From: Opitutaceae bacterium | GTDB lineage: Bacteria; Verrucomicrobiota; Verrucomicrobiia; Opitutales; Opitutaceae | Length of the DNA: 64,000 nucleotides | NCBI GenBank assembly: GCA_030648295.1 | Contig: JAUSID010000083.1 | Location: 23,338 to 87,337 of the forward strand | Direction: 5' to 3' | In this document: positions 9,367-19,165 of the stretch, piece after piece | How the letters are laid out: every line of letters begins with the position of its first letter | Numbering within the stretch: position 1 is the stretch's first letter | Program-made: the position numbers and the translations under genes | Notes under the pieces: generated by a model | Databases searched by the model: none | The model's input: only the letters and a program-made list of their open reading frames with translations | What the model was told of the DNA's origin: nothing

Positions 9367-9538
9367 GCCATCTGAATCGTTCTCTTTTCCCCGTTCTCTT
9401 TCTCCTTCCCGCAGAATGGGCCGGAGCACCGCGTTCCCGGGAGAATCCCAGCCTCGCCACCTCGGCTGCCACGGCCAGTGTGAGCGCGATCGCGCGTCCC
9501 TGAGCGCGAATTCGCGGGGGCTCATCGGCTCGCGCGGC

Positions 9539-10477
9539 TCAGATCTGGCCGAGGATGCGCCGCGCGTTGGCCGCCATGATCGTCTGCATCTGCTCGCGCG
9601 TGAACGGCGACTCGAACATCCGCAGCAAGGTGGCCTCCACCGGGAAATAGGGCGCATGCGAGCCAAAGAGCAGGCGTTCGATCGGAACCTTGCCCGCGAG
9701 ATTCCAGTGCTTCCCCTCGATGAGCCGGCCCACCGCGCCGACTCCCTCGAGGTTGGAGATATCATAGACCAGATTCGGCAGTTCCAGCAGCAGCCGCGCC
9801 TGCGGAGTCCGCTGCCAGGCAAACGATCCGTCCAGCAACTGCACGCGCGCCGCCGGCAGTTTCTGCAAGACGGCGGCGAGCGGAATCGGCGAGACGGATG
9901 GCGCGCGGATGATCGGGTGATGCACCCGGCTGTCCTCGAGTTCCAGCGCGATCTGCACGAGCAGTCCGCGCGTCGTGGCCTGCTCCAGCAGCTTCGCGAA
10001 CTGCGGATCATCCAGCGTGAAATTCTGATAACTGGGGTGCAGCCGGATCCCGCGCATCCGGTGAACCTCGTGACAGCGGCGCAAGTCCTCCTCCCATCCC
10101 GGCCAAGCCGGATTCACGCTGCCAAAGGGCAGGAGAAAACCGTCGCCATGTTTCCTGCACTCCTCGACCAGTCGCGCATTCGCGCCGGAGAGATCCTTCG
10201 AAAAAAGCCCGTCAAATGTTCCGGCCCACGCCTGCGTGATCCCGTGCCGCTTCAGTTTCGCCACGAGCGCGGGTGTAGTGCCGTACTTCAGGTGACGGAA
10301 CGGCCAATGGCCGAGGTGAACATTCGTGTCGATCAGCTCGGTGCGGCCGCCCCCGCCCGCGGTTTTTTTTGGCGCCGCGCCGCCGGTCTGGGCGATGGAC
10401 TCGAGCGTACCCGGCGCAGCCAGCGCCGCGGCGGACATCACGGTGGTTTTCAAAAAGCGCCGGCGATTGACATTCAT
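9539..10477 (-). CDS. Tat-exported amidohydrolase-2 family protein
   Basis: 312 aa. N-terminal twin-arginine signal NVNRRRFLKTTVMSAAALA. The amidohydrolase fold starts at LIDTNVHLGHWPFR near residue 49, an N-x-H-x-G variant of the usual D-x-H-x-H. It continues with RLHPSYQ near 147 and LLFGSHAPYF near 272. The first metal-binding motif is therefore degenerate compared with the cytoplasmic paralogue at 5665-6552. Members with this HLGHWPFR motif are common in PVC bacteria and uncharacterised. Transcribed divergently from the PSD1 cytochrome region. Confidence 0.83.
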   Translation of the reverse strand: MNVNRRRFLKTTVMSAAALAAPGTLESIAQTGGAAPKKTAGGGGRTELIDTNVHLGHWPFRHLKYGTTPALVAKLKRHGITQAWAGTFDGLFSKDLSGANARLVEECRKHGDGFLLPFGSVNPAWPGWEEDLRRCHEVHRMRGIRLHPSYQNFTLDDPQFAKLLEQATTRGLLVQIALELEDSRVHHPIIRAPSVSPIPLAAVLQKLPAARVQLLDGSFAWQRTPQARLLLELPNLVYDISNLEGVGAVGRLIEGKHWNLAGKVPIERLLFGSHAPYFPVEATLLRMFESPFTREQMQTIMAANARRILGQI

Positions 10478-10853
10478 GCGGGGAAAATTTTTGGGCTACG
10501 TATCGGCACTTCCACGACGGAAATGGTTCGCGCCGCGGGCGGCGATACCCGGGGCGGGGCACGCGAGCCAACGGTGATGGTCGGAAAACGTGCGGCAAGG
10601 AAAAATGGCCGGCGGCGTGAGTGCCGCGTCGGCGCGCGATGGGACACGGGCATCTTGCCGTAATTTCAATGCCCTGATTACGGGCGGGACGCCCGTGCCA
10701 CTCCCGAACCAATATGCCGGCAATTCGGCGATCGAAGTGGCGGCGGCTTCCAGCCGCAGGGTCATTCGGAAAATGTCCATAAAACCAATTCCCGATTCTC
10801 CGACTTGTTCTCCGTCCGATCTGCGGCTGGAAGCCGCAGCCACTCCGAGCAGA
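10478..10853. repeat. Intergenic region with inverted repeat family D
   Basis: No gene supported. Near-perfect 23-nt inverted arms at 10737-10759 (core GGCTTCCAGCCGCAG) and 10821-10843 (CTGCGGCTGGAAGCC) form a bipartite palindrome. A shorter GGGCGGGACGCCCG hairpin lies at about 10682. The family recurs at 15853-15938. The region separates divergent genes and may hold the amidohydrolase promoter, though no motif was identified. Confidence 0.7.
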
Positions 10854-11063
10854 TTACGGTTCCGAAAAGCTTCTCGACCACCGGCGCGGCCGCGGCACGA
10901 CACCGGGCGGCGGAAATCCCTTCGTCGCGTCGTCCAGCACGAGCACCCAGTCGAGTCCGCCGCCGGGATTGGGCGCGAGGAACGTGCGCGTGCCCGTGTT
11001 CTCCGGCCGCCGTCGCGTCTCCATCCGCCTGATGGTGAACCGAGTTGTCCAGCCCCGTATCAT
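10854..11063 (-). pseudogene. Remnant of a collagen-binding-like/DUF4038 enzyme C-terminus
   Basis: A 69-codon frame on the minus strand contains [22 protein letters not shown]. This closely resembles the C-terminal putative collagen-binding domain of DUF4038-type glycoside hydrolases (pattern RTFxPP...DWVLVLDD). Nothing upstream continues the protein, so this is read as a leftover 3' fragment of a deleted gene. It lies between palindromic repeats of families D and A (the latter at 11087-11113), a plausible setting for deletion. Confidence 0.45.
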
Positions 11064-11202
11064 GGCTACGGCGAAAAATCTAACCAGTTGCGGGCGAGAC
11101 GCCCGCGCTCCCAAGGGCAGGCACGGGCGCAGATCTCGCAACAGACGCTTGAAGCCGGCGCGATTCCCCGTCCTTTTATGCGGTCCCACGCCGCCCCGGC
11201 TC

Positions 11203-14133
11203 ATGACGAGACGTTTCCCTACCTTTGGCTTCATCGGTCGCATTGCGCTTCTGCTTGCGCTGGCGGCGCCTTTGGCGCGCGCCACGACGCCGGTGGAGGC
11301 GGAACAGGTGTTCGTCCAGCACGTGCAGCCGCTGTTCAAAGCCAAGTGCCTGCCCTGCCACGGCGAGGACGAGGAAAAGATGAAGGGCGGGTTCGATCTC
11401 CGGACGCGCGCGACGATGCTCGAAGGTGGCGACAGCTTCACGCCCGCCGTGGTCGCCGGCCGGCCCGACGAAAGTCCGCTGTATCTTGCGGTGACGCGCG
11501 GGCATTCGGATTGGGAGCCGATGCCGCCGAAGGAAAACGACCGGCTATTGGACGACCAGATCGCGCACATTCGCGCGTGGATTGCCGGCGGGTCGCCGTG
11601 GCCGGACACGACCGCAGCGAAAAAAATCTGGACGGCCTACGACCAGAGCGGCGCCGAGGGCGTGATCGTCAAGACCAGCGGCGGACTTTCGGAGGATTGG
11701 ACGAACCGGCGCTACAGGCGCGAGGATCTGTGGGCGTATCAACCGCTGAGAAAGCCGGCGGTCCCAACGGTGGCCGGTGCCGCATCCGACGAGCGGGTGA
11801 GTCCGGTCGATGCGTTCATCAATGCGCGGCTCGCGGCCGAAAAGATTCCCGCGGCACCGGCCGCGGATCGGCGCACACTGATCCGACGCGCGACGTTTGA
11901 CCTGACCGGACTTCCGGCGACGCCCGAGGAGATCATTGTCTTCCTCAGTGACGCTGCGTCCGACGAGAAGGCGTTTGCCCGCGTCGTCGACCGGCTGCTC
12001 GCCTCGCCGCATTATGGCGAACATTGGGGCCGCCACTGGCTGGATGTGACGCGCTATGCGGACTCGAGCGGATTCGCCAACGACTTCGCCCGCGGCAGCA
12101 CCTGGCGTTATCGCGATTATGTCGTCCGCGCGTTCAACGACGACAAGCCCTACGATCAGTTCATCCGCGAACAGATCGCGGGCGATGAGATCGTCGAGGC
12201 CCGAAAGTCGGGTGGCGCGATCAACGCGAGCACGAAGACGCCCGACAGCGAGCTGCTGATCGCGACGGGATTCCTGCGCATGGGCCCCTGGGAGCTCACG
12301 GGCATGGAAGTCGCCAAGGTCGCGCGCCAACGATTTCTCGACGATGTGACCGACAGCGTAGGCCAGGTGTTTCTCGCCGCGCCGCTGCAATGCGCGCGCT
12401 GCCATGACCACAAGTTCGATCCGATTCCGACGCGTGATTATTATGGTTTCCAGGCGGTCTTCGGTACGACGCAGCTGGCGGAACGCCCCGCGGATTTTCT
12501 GCCGAATGAAAACACGCAGGGATTCGAGGAGAAGAAGTATCTCCAGCAGCGGGAGGAACACTATCGCGCGATCCTGAAGCGGCTCGACGCGAAGTCCATC
12601 GCGGCGGCGCGCGTTTGGTATGCGGAAAAGAAAATCGATCCCTCCGCGTTCGAACAGGCCATCGAAGAGACAGTGGGGAAGAAGTCGGGCCGCCGCGGCC
12701 GCGAGGCCGGGTTCGCCGAAGTCCGGTCGGCGCTGATGCGAAAGAAAATTCCCGAGGATCAGATTCCACCGAAATTGCTAGGGTTCACGCCGGAGGATTA
12801 CGGAATCGAGCGGATCGCGCGCAAAGGGCTCGAGCGACTGAAATGGGATTACGATCGCTACGAGCCGCTGGCGTTTTCGGTTTACAGCGGCCGGACGCCG
12901 GAGCTGCGCACTGTGACCGCACCATTGCGTATGCCGGGCGCTCCGACCGAGGAGGGCGAGCTCGAGCAAACCTGCATCCTCACGGGCGGCGATCCGTTCG
13001 CCGCCGGCCAGAAGGTCGCTCCGGGAGTGCTCAGCGCCGCGTCCGCCCTCGGTGATATGGAGCCCGCCCGTGCCAGCGTGCCGTCGGCGATCACGGGAAG
13101 ACGGCTGGCGCTAGCGGAGTGGATCGCATCGGCGGAAAACCCCATCACCGCGCGTGTCATGGCAAACCGGATATGGGGATGGCATTTCGACCAGGGCATC
13201 GCCGGCAATCCAAATAATTTCGGAACCATGGGGAAGAAGCCGACGCATCCGGAGTTGCTGGACTGGCTGGCCGCGCAGCTCGTCGAGGGCGGCTGGTCGA
13301 TCAAGGCGATGCACCGGTTAATCATGAACTCGGCGGCGTATCGCCGCGCGACGGAACATCCCGACCGGAAACTGCTCGCCGAGCGGGATCCGCACGGGAC
13401 GAGTTTCGCGGTGTTCAAACCGCGACGGCTCACGGCGGAGGAATTTCGCGACACGATGCTCGCGGTTTCGGGTGAATTGAATCGTACGCCGGGCGGAATC
13501 CCGGCGCGGCCGGAAATGAACCGCGAGGCGGCGCTGCAACCGCGCCAGGTGATGGGCACGTTCGCCGAGGCGTGGCAGCCCTCGCCGAAGCCGGAGCAGC
13601 GACACCGCCGCAGCCTGTACGCGCTCAAAATTCGCGGCCAGCTCGACCCCTTCATGGAGGTGTTCAACACGCCGAACCCCGAGCTTTCCTGCGAACGCCG
13701 CGACGCTTCCACGGTGACGCCGCAGGTGTTCGCACTTTTCAACAGCGAGGCAACGATGGAGCGGGCGCTCGCGTTTGCCGCCCGACTTCAGCGCGAGGCG
13801 CCCGGACGCGAGGCTGCGATCACGCGCGCGTTCCAGCTCGCGTATGGCCGAACGCCGGCGGCGGCGGAGCTCGAGGTGTGCCTCAAACACCATGACCAGA
13901 TGCTCGAACAGCATCGGCGGCTGACATTCGAGCGCACGGTTGCACTGCGCGAGGTGGTGCGCGAAGCGGTCGAGGAAAACACGGGGGAGAAATTCAAGTT
14001 CGTCGAACCGCTCGAATTTGCGGCGGATTTCGTGCCCGATCTGAAACTCGCCGACGCCGCGCCGGAAACGCGCGCTCTGGCCGAAGTCTGCCTGGTGCTG
14101 TTTAACTCGAATGAGTTCGCGTATGTGTATTGA
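11203..14133 (+). CDS. PSD1/planctomycete cytochrome C protein (DUF1549-DUF1553)
   Basis: 976 aa from the ATG at 11203, which precedes the signal segment [17 protein letters not shown]; the ORF track extends 78 residues upstream through a repeat. Order of domains: planctomycete-type cytochrome c with CLPCH near residue 49, DUF1549 ([16 protein letters not shown] near 275, then a second haem-like CARCH near 398), and DUF1553 at about 640-900 ([18 protein letters not shown]). Such proteins are exported and nearly always paired with a DUF1501 protein, as here. They are abundant in PVC bacteria and suspected to act in polysaccharide degradation or surface electron transfer, but no reaction is established. 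Confidence 0.93.
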   Translation: MTRRFPTFGFIGRIALLLALAAPLARATTPVEAEQVFVQHVQPLFKAKCLPCHGEDEEKMKGGFDLRTRATMLEGGDSFTPAVVAGRPDESPLYLAVTRGHSDWEPMPPKENDRLLDDQIAHIRAWIAGGSPWPDTTAAKKIWTAYDQSGAEGVIVKTSGGLSEDWTNRRYRREDLWAYQPLRKPAVPTVAGAASDERVSPVDAFINARLAAEKIPAAPAADRRTLIRRATFDLTGLPATPEEIIVFLSDAASDEKAFARVVDRLLASPHYGEHWGRHWLDVTRYADSSGFANDFARGSTWRYRDYVVRAFNDDKPYDQFIREQIAGDEIVEARKSGGAINASTKTPDSELLIATGFLRMGPWELTGMEVAKVARQRFLDDVTDSVGQVFLAAPLQCARCHDHKFDPIPTRDYYGFQAVFGTTQLAERPADFLPNENTQGFEEKKYLQQREEHYRAILKRLDAKSIAAARVWYAEKKIDPSAFEQAIEETVGKKSGRRGREAGFAEVRSALMRKKIPEDQIPPKLLGFTPEDYGIERIARKGLERLKWDYDRYEPLAFSVYSGRTPELRTVTAPLRMPGAPTEEGELEQTCILTGGDPFAAGQKVAPGVLSAASALGDMEPARASVPSAITGRRLALAEWIASAENPITARVMANRIWGWHFDQGIAGNPNNFGTMGKKPTHPELLDWLAAQLVEGGWSIKAMHRLIMNSAAYRRATEHPDRKLLAERDPHGTSFAVFKPRRLTAEEFRDTMLAVSGELNRTPGGIPARPEMNREAALQPRQVMGTFAEAWQPSPKPEQRHRRSLYALKIRGQLDPFMEVFNTPNPELSCERRDASTVTPQVFALFNSEATMERALAFAARLQREAPGREAAITRAFQLAYGRTPAAAELEVCLKHHDQMLEQHRRLTFERTVALREVVREAVEENTGEKFKFVEPLEFAADFVPDLKLADAAPETRALAEVCLVLFNSNEFAYVY

Positions 14134-14296
14134 GGGCAAAGCGCAGAGGGCAGAGAGCGAGGGGCAATGGCAAATGGCCAATAGCCAATGGCGAATGCGT
14201 AATGGCAAATGGCAACGTGCAATGATCGTCGGCTAGAACCCAGAACCCAAAACTCAGAACTCAAAACCGCGCGCGACAGCGCGCCGTTTCACCGAC
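14134..14296. repeat. Low-complexity ATGGC-type direct repeats
   Basis: Between the paired PSD1 and DUF1501 genes. Imperfect tandem units such as AATGGCAAATGGC and CCAATAGCCAATGGC at about 14165-14220, then AGAACCCAGAACCC/AAAACTCAGAACTC units at about 14235-14266. It is less GC-rich than the surroundings, and no ORF or terminator was seen. Confidence 0.6.
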
Positions 14297-15739
14297 ATGA
14301 CCCCCTTCCCCTGCGCCGGACACCGGGCCCTCTGGGCCCCGACGCGGCGTGAATTCATCTACAGCCTGGGCGCGAGCATCGGAAGCGTGGCATTGACCGC
14401 GCTGCTGGCGCGGAATGCCGCGGCGGCGATCACGTCGACCGTGGCCGGTCCGCTGGCGCCAAAACCGGGACATCTTCCGGCGAAGGCGAAGAACTGCATT
14501 TTCCTGATGATGGAGGGCGGACCGTCACACATCGATACATTCGACCCGAAGCCAAAACTCGCCGCGCTGCACCTGAACGAGTTCACGCGCGAAGGAAAGA
14601 TGAAGTCGGCGATGGAAAGCGGAAAGCGCTACTACGTGCAAAGCCCGTTCAAGTTCCGGAAATGCGGGCAGAGCGGCGCCGACATGGCGGAAAACTGGGA
14701 GCACCTGCAGCGCGTGGCGGACGACCTCTGTTTTTACCGCGGTTGCCAGGTCGACTCGGTGAATCACCCGACGGCGATGTATCAGATGAACACCGGCAAC
14801 CGGTTCGGCGGCGATCCGGCGCTGGGTGCGTGGGTGAACTACGGGCTTGGCTCGTTGAACCAGGATTTGCCGGGGTTCATCGTTCTCCCGGAGGTATCGT
14901 ATCCGCAGGGCGGCGCCGCGAATTGGGGCAATGGTTTCCTGCCCGCGCATTTTCAGGGCACGCCGCTCCGGCCGAAGGGCTCGCCGATTCTCGACCTCAC
15001 CCCGCCGGCTGGAATCACACGCGGGCACCAACGGCAGAATCTCGATCTGCTCGCGCAGTTGAATGCGTCGCATCACGCGGCCCATCCGGAACACGACGAA
15101 CTCGCCGCGCGGACCGAAGCTTATGAGCTCGCCTTCCGGATGCAGATGCAGGTGCCGGGCATTCTCGATTTCGACCAGGAGTCGGCCGCGGTGAAGGAGA
15201 GTTACGGGATCGGGAGCGACGCGACGGATGCGTTTGGACGCAAATGCCTGATGGCGCGACGGCTGGTCGAGAAGGGCGTGCGCTTCGTGCAGCTGTATGC
15301 CGGCACTTGGGATTCACACGATTACATCGAGCGTGCCCATGGAAATCTGGTTCGGAACGTCGACAAACCGATCGCGGCGCTGATTGCGGATTTGAAGCAG
15401 CGCGGCTTGCTCGAGAATACGCTGGTCGTCTGGTGCGGCGAATTCGGCCGCTCGCCCGACAACGGCGTCCGCGGCGGCACGGCGTACGGCCGGGACCATA
15501 ATCCGAAAGCGATGACCATCTGGATGGCGGGCGGCGGCGTGAAGGCCGGCCATGTCATTGGCGCGACGGACGAGATTGGCGCGGAGGCGGTCGATTGCGT
15601 GCATCATGTGCGCGACCTGCATGTGACGCTGCTGCGGCTGCTGGGACTGGACGACAACCGGCTGACGTATTTCCACGGTGGCCGTTTCAAGCAGCTTTCG
15701 CAGTTCGGCGGTGAAGTGATCAAGGAGCTGATCGCCTGA
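14297..15739 (+). CDS. DUF1501 domain-containing Tat-exported protein
   Basis: 480 aa. N-terminal twin-arginine-like motif TRREFIYSLGASIGS near residue 16. The DUF1501 body shows the alkaline-phosphatase-superfamily-like landmarks MMEGGPSHIDTFDPKP near 75, RFVQLYAGTWDSHD near 333 and VVWCGEFGRSPDN near 378, ending with YFHGGRFKQL. It follows the PSD1 cytochrome gene on the same strand at 163 bp, the standard pairing for this family. The pair probably acts outside the cytoplasm on an unknown substrate. Confidence 0.93.
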   Translation: MTPFPCAGHRALWAPTRREFIYSLGASIGSVALTALLARNAAAAITSTVAGPLAPKPGHLPAKAKNCIFLMMEGGPSHIDTFDPKPKLAALHLNEFTREGKMKSAMESGKRYYVQSPFKFRKCGQSGADMAENWEHLQRVADDLCFYRGCQVDSVNHPTAMYQMNTGNRFGGDPALGAWVNYGLGSLNQDLPGFIVLPEVSYPQGGAANWGNGFLPAHFQGTPLRPKGSPILDLTPPAGITRGHQRQNLDLLAQLNASHHAAHPEHDELAARTEAYELAFRMQMQVPGILDFDQESAAVKESYGIGSDATDAFGRKCLMARRLVEKGVRFVQLYAGTWDSHDYIERAHGNLVRNVDKPIAALIADLKQRGLLENTLVVWCGEFGRSPDNGVRGGTAYGRDHNPKAMTIWMAGGGVKAGHVIGATDEIGAEAVDCVHHVRDLHVTLLRLLGLDDNRLTYFHGGRFKQLSQFGGEVIKELIA

Positions 15740-16185
15740 GTCCTGGGAGCGCGGGCGTCCCGCCCGCTGAAGCGGCCGGCGAACCGACCGGATCGTGACG
15801 AAGGGGCGGGCGAGACGCCCGCGCTCCCAGGGAAACCATCTCAGCGTGGACCTCAGAGTGGCTGCGGCATCCTTGCCGCAGAGACGTTCGATATCTGGCT
15901 CGATCTGCGGCTGGGAAGCCGCAGCCACTCCGAGCATGACCGTCGTCGCGGCGTAATGCTTCTCCGAACGGCACCCCTGATGCGGGCGAGACGCCCGCGC
16001 TCCCGGGGGGAACGGCGGCCCCGAATGTTATTCCGATCGGCCGCAACAGGGAGCGGGACGCCCGCGCCGCTCGACCATTCCACTTCTCTGCTCCAGCCAA
16101 CCGGATTGCTCCCGGCGCTCAAGTCGGGTTCCTTCAGCCATCTCGGGCATTGACGGGGATTTTCCGCGACCGTTTCCTGAGCGTT
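15740..16185. repeat. Gene-free stretch packed with palindromic repeats
   Basis: No gene seen. Family A copies at about 15744-15769, 15805-15830 and 15981-16006, a partial copy near 16045, and a family D double palindrome at about 15853-15938 (GTGGCTGCGGC and GATCTGCGGCTGG arms). The pyrH promoter must lie within or just after this block, but no convincing -35/-10 pair was recognised. Confidence 0.75.
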
Positions 16186-16923
16186 ATGCCAGATAAATCC
16201 GCCGAACCCCGTCCTCGATACAAGCGCGTCGTCCTGAAGCTTTCGGGCGAAGTGCTCCGCGGCGGCAAGACCGGTGATGCCATCGATGCGGCCACCATCG
16301 AAAAGGTCTGCACGCAGGTGAAGGAAATTCACGATTTGTCCGTGCAAGTCTGCGTCGTGATCGGCGGCGGCAACATCTTCCGCGGGCTGAACGGCGAGCG
16401 TCGCGGCGTGGACCGCACGACCGGCGATTACATGGGCATGCTCGCCACGGTGATCAACGGTCTCGCGCTGATGGACTGCCTCGAAAAACTCGGCGTCGAC
16501 ACGCGCGTCCAGAGCGCGATTCCGATGAACCAGATCGCCGAGCCGTTCATCCTGCGGCGGGCAATGCGGCACCTGGAGAAGGGTCGCGTCGTCATTTTCG
16601 TCGCCGGCACCGGCAACCCCTATTTCTCGACCGATACGACGGCCGCGCTTCGCGCCAGCGAGCTTCATGCCGACATCATCCTCAAGGCGACGAAGGTCGA
16701 TGGCGTTTACGACAAGGATCCCAAGAAATATCCGGACGCCGTGAAGTTCGAGCAGGTGAGCTTCATCGAAGCGTTGAAGCAGCGGCTGAACGTCATGGAC
16801 TCGACCGCGTTCTCGCTGTGCATGGACAACAACGTGCCGATTCTCGTATTCGACCTGAACGACGAACACGCCATCCGCAAAGCGATCCTCGGCGAAAAGA
16901 TCGGCACGCTGGTCCGCAATTGA
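16186..16923 (+). CDS. pyrH: UMP kinase
   Basis: 245 aa, close to the family norm of about 240. The product phosphorylates UMP to UDP in pyrimidine nucleotide synthesis in the cytoplasm. Visible amino-acid-kinase motifs are [10 protein letters not shown] near residue 14, [11 protein letters not shown] near 59, [16 protein letters not shown] near 83 and [20 protein letters not shown] near 139. The start at 16186 was preferred over the track start at 16150 because it gives the normal N-terminus (short basic lead, then [10 protein letters not shown]). It is followed by frr, the conserved order, but rpsB and tsf, which often precede pyrH, are not upstream. Confidence 0.96.
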   Translation: MPDKSAEPRPRYKRVVLKLSGEVLRGGKTGDAIDAATIEKVCTQVKEIHDLSVQVCVVIGGGNIFRGLNGERRGVDRTTGDYMGMLATVINGLALMDCLEKLGVDTRVQSAIPMNQIAEPFILRRAMRHLEKGRVVIFVAGTGNPYFSTDTTAALRASELHADIILKATKVDGVYDKDPKKYPDAVKFEQVSFIEALKQRLNVMDSTAFSLCMDNNVPILVFDLNDEHAIRKAILGEKIGTLVRN

Positions 16924-17038
16924 GCCATTGCGACCGGTCGCGGCTTCAGCAATGAGTTGAAGAAGCCGCCGCCGATCGCTTGGCTTCGGCGGTTCCGATT
17001 CATCCAACCTCATTCGTCAACTCCAACCTCCAGCCACC

Positions 17039-17596
17039 ATGAGCCATCCGATTCTCGCCGACGCTCAAGCCCGCATGAAGAAAGCAGTGGATCACACGCT
17101 GCAAGAATTCAGCACGATCCACACTGGCAAGGCCACGCCGGCCATGGTCGAAGGGGTGATGGTCGAAGCGTATGGTTCGCAGATGCGGCTGAAGGAATGC
17201 GCCGCCATCTCCACCCCCGACGCGCGTTTGATCCAGATTCAGCCCTGGGATGTCAGCCTCGTCAAAGCGGTGGCCAAGGGCATCATCGACGCGAACATCG
17301 GTTTCAATCCGATCATCGACGGGAAATCCATTCGCGTGCCGCTGCCGGAAATGAGCCGCGAGCGGCGGCAGGAATTCGTGAAGACCGCGCACAAGCTGGC
17401 CGAGGAAGGCCGCGTGTCGGTTCGCAACACCCGCCGTGAAGCGATGGAGTCGGCGAAGAAATCGAAAAAGGAAGGCAAGCTCTCCGAAGACGACGAGAAG
17501 CGGCTGGAGAAGGACGTGCAGGTGGCCACCGACAAAGCCATCGCCGACATCAACTCCCACCTGGCCAACAAGGAGAAGGATCTCCTGACGGTATAG
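17039..17596 (+). CDS. frr: Ribosome recycling factor
   Basis: 185 aa, exactly the usual size. Dissociates post-termination ribosomes together with EF-G in the cytoplasm. Diagnostic sequence includes STIHTGKATPAMVEG near residue 24, AISTPDARLIQIQPWD near 56 and the basic helix RVSVRNTRREAME near 128. It lies 115 bp after pyrH on the same strand and is probably cotranscribed. It is followed by an inverted repeat that may end the transcript. Confidence 0.97.
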   Translation: MSHPILADAQARMKKAVDHTLQEFSTIHTGKATPAMVEGVMVEAYGSQMRLKECAAISTPDARLIQIQPWDVSLVKAVAKGIIDANIGFNPIIDGKSIRVPLPEMSRERRQEFVKTAHKLAEEGRVSVRNTRREAMESAKKSKKEGKLSEDDEKRLEKDVQVATDKAIADINSHLANKEKDLLTV

Positions 17597-17597
17597 C

Positions 17598-17689
17598 AGC
17601 CCGCAAATCCAAGCCGTCAGCTTAACGAAACCATCATCAAGTCGTCCGTGTTGCCATTTGCGGGCTGGGCAAAACCGCTTCGCGGTTTT
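17598..17689. terminator. Inverted repeats after frr, possible terminator region
   Basis: Eleven-bp arms AGCCCGCAAAT (17598) and ATTTGCGGGCT (17656) enclose about 47 nt. Directly after lies a tight hairpin AAAACCGC-TTC-GCGGTTTT (17671-17689). The T run is only four bases, so intrinsic termination is plausible rather than certain. The hairpin also resembles a dispersed element seen at the window end (63951-63990). Confidence 0.45.
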
Positions 17690-17779
17690 GAGTCGTCCCG
17701 CCGGCGAAACCCAATCGGTTTTCGCTCATCTCGTAGCTACGGGCGTGAGCGAGCGGACGGCGCGGACTGACCTCTGCTC

Positions 17780-18892
17780 GTGACCAACTCCAGCGCCCAG
17801 ACGACTCCCCGACGCGTCGTCGTCAAGCTTGGCACCGGCGTGCTCACGTCGGGTATTGGGGAACTGAACACAGCGCGGATCAGCGCGGTGTGTTCCGAGA
17901 TTGTGGCCTTGCGCGCGGGCGGCACCGAGGTTCTGGTCGTTTCATCCGGCGCGGTCGGGCTCGGGATGGGCGCGCTCAACCTGCCCAAGCGGCCAAAAGA
18001 ATTGTCGAAGAAGCAGGCGTGCGCGGCGGTAGGCCAGTCGCGGCTGATGCAAACATGGCAGGCGGGGCTCGCGCCTCATCAACTGACCGTCGCCCAGGTG
18101 CTGTTGACCCACGAGGACCTGCGCGTGCGCTCGCGATACCTCGGCGTGCAGGAAACTCTGCGCCAGTTGATCGCCTACGGCACGATTCCGATCATCAACG
18201 AGAACGACACCGTCAGCGCGGCGGAAATCAAATTCGGCGACAACGACACGTTGTCCGCCATGGTGGCGAGCCTCGTGCAGGCCGACTACCTGGTGATTCT
18301 CTCCACCGCGCCCGGGCTCATCGATCTGAAGGGCACGGGCAAGATTGTGCCGGCGGTCGAGCGGATCACGCCTGAAATCGAGGCCATGGCCGGTGGCACG
18401 ACGAGCGAGACGGCCGTCGGCGGGATGGTATCGAAAATCTCCGCGGCGAAACTCGCGACCAAGGCCGGATGCGGCGTGTTCATCGCGAGCGGAGCCGAGC
18501 CGGAGATCCTCCAGCGGCTGCTGTCGGGCCGCGGACCGGGCACGTTTTTCGTGCCGAGCGGGCTGCCGATGGGGGAGAAGAAGCGCTGGCTCGCGTATTT
18601 CCAGCGGCCCGCCGGGACAATTTTCGTCAACGCGTGCGCGGTTCCGATTTTGCGCGAGCAGGGCCGCAGCCTCCTTGCCGTTGGCGTGACGGGCGTGCGG
18701 GGCGAGTTTGGCGCCGGCGACATCGTCGACATTGCGGGTCCCGACGAGCGGGTTTTCGCCCGCGGCAAGGTGGGTTTCGATCGCGCGGAAATCGTGCGGC
18801 TGGCCGGCAAACACGGCGACGAAATCGCCGCCCTGTATCCAAAACGGAAACGCGTCGAGGTCGTGCACCGGAACGATCTCGTCGTACTCTAG
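17780..18892 (+). CDS. proB: Glutamate 5-kinase with PUA domain
   Basis: 370 aa from a GTG start. First step of proline synthesis, converting L-glutamate and ATP to L-glutamyl 5-phosphate. The amino-acid-kinase domain shows VVKLGTGVLTSG near residue 14, VVSSGAVGLGMG near 53, INENDTVS near 138, FGDNDTLSAMVA near 152 and GTGGMVSK-like AVGGMVSKISAAKLA near 212. The C-terminal ~90 residues (GRSLLAVGVTGVRGEFGAGDIVDI) are a PUA domain. No proA is visible in the window. It is separated from frr by 183 bp with hairpins, so it may have its own promoter. Confidence 0.95.
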   Translation: MTNSSAQTTPRRVVVKLGTGVLTSGIGELNTARISAVCSEIVALRAGGTEVLVVSSGAVGLGMGALNLPKRPKELSKKQACAAVGQSRLMQTWQAGLAPHQLTVAQVLLTHEDLRVRSRYLGVQETLRQLIAYGTIPIINENDTVSAAEIKFGDNDTLSAMVASLVQADYLVILSTAPGLIDLKGTGKIVPAVERITPEIEAMAGGTTSETAVGGMVSKISAAKLATKAGCGVFIASGAEPEILQRLLSGRGPGTFFVPSGLPMGEKKRWLAYFQRPAGTIFVNACAVPILREQGRSLLAVGVTGVRGEFGAGDIVDIAGPDERVFARGKVGFDRAEIVRLAGKHGDEIAALYPKRKRVEVVHRNDLVVL

Positions 18893-18903
18893 GTTTTCGC
18901 GTT

Positions 18904-18929
18904 GGGAGCGCGACCGCCCCCGGTCGCAA
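18904..18929. repeat. REP family B palindrome
   Basis: GGGAGCGCGACCGCC then CCCGGTCGCAA, a hairpin directly after the proB stop. Inverted copies stand at 19166-19190 and 19219-19244 on the other side of a transposase remnant. Confidence 0.7.
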
Positions 18930-18944
18930 TCGTCCAAGAGTCAT

Positions 18945-19161
18945 TTCGGTCGACCTTGCTCCCGGAAATCGGCTCCGCAGAAAGCGCCACGTATGGCAGG
19001 TCGATTACTACGATCGTTTCATCCGCAACGAGCATCACTACCGCGCAGCCGTCGATTACATTCACAATAATCCCGTTAAGGCCGGATTGATCTCCAAAGC
19101 AGAGGACTGGCCGTGGAGCAGTGCCTCCGTTTGGAAAAACAACGATATCGGGTCGAAATGA
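18945..19161 (+). pseudogene. C-terminal remnant of a REP-associated tyrosine transposase (RAYT)
   Basis: An open frame without its own start encodes HVWQVDYYDRFIRNE and then AVDYIHNNPVKAGL and DWPWSSAS. This is the C-terminal part of IS200/Y1-type RAYT proteins; the Tyr in DYIHNNP corresponds to the nucleophile position. The N-terminal half with the HUH motif is missing. It sits between family B palindromes, one in direct and two in inverted orientation, the normal relationship between RAYTs and their REPs. The frame is fused in the ORF track to a shadow of proB (18469-19161), which is artificial. Confidence 0.75.
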
Positions 19162-19165
19162 GTTG

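Noticed and set aside
9470-9530. Small minus-strand gene starting MSPREFAL
   Set aside because: Resembles the first amidohydrolase's N-terminus but breaks down within 20 codons and runs into a repeat; kept only as a remark.
9416-10663. 415-aa plus-strand ORF
   Set aside because: Antisense of the Tat-exported amidohydrolase whose motifs and signal are clear; no family features of its own.
18469-19161. Single 230-aa fusion of proB shadow and transposase
   Set aside because: The first part is an alternative frame of proB; only the last ~70 codons have a real protein signature.
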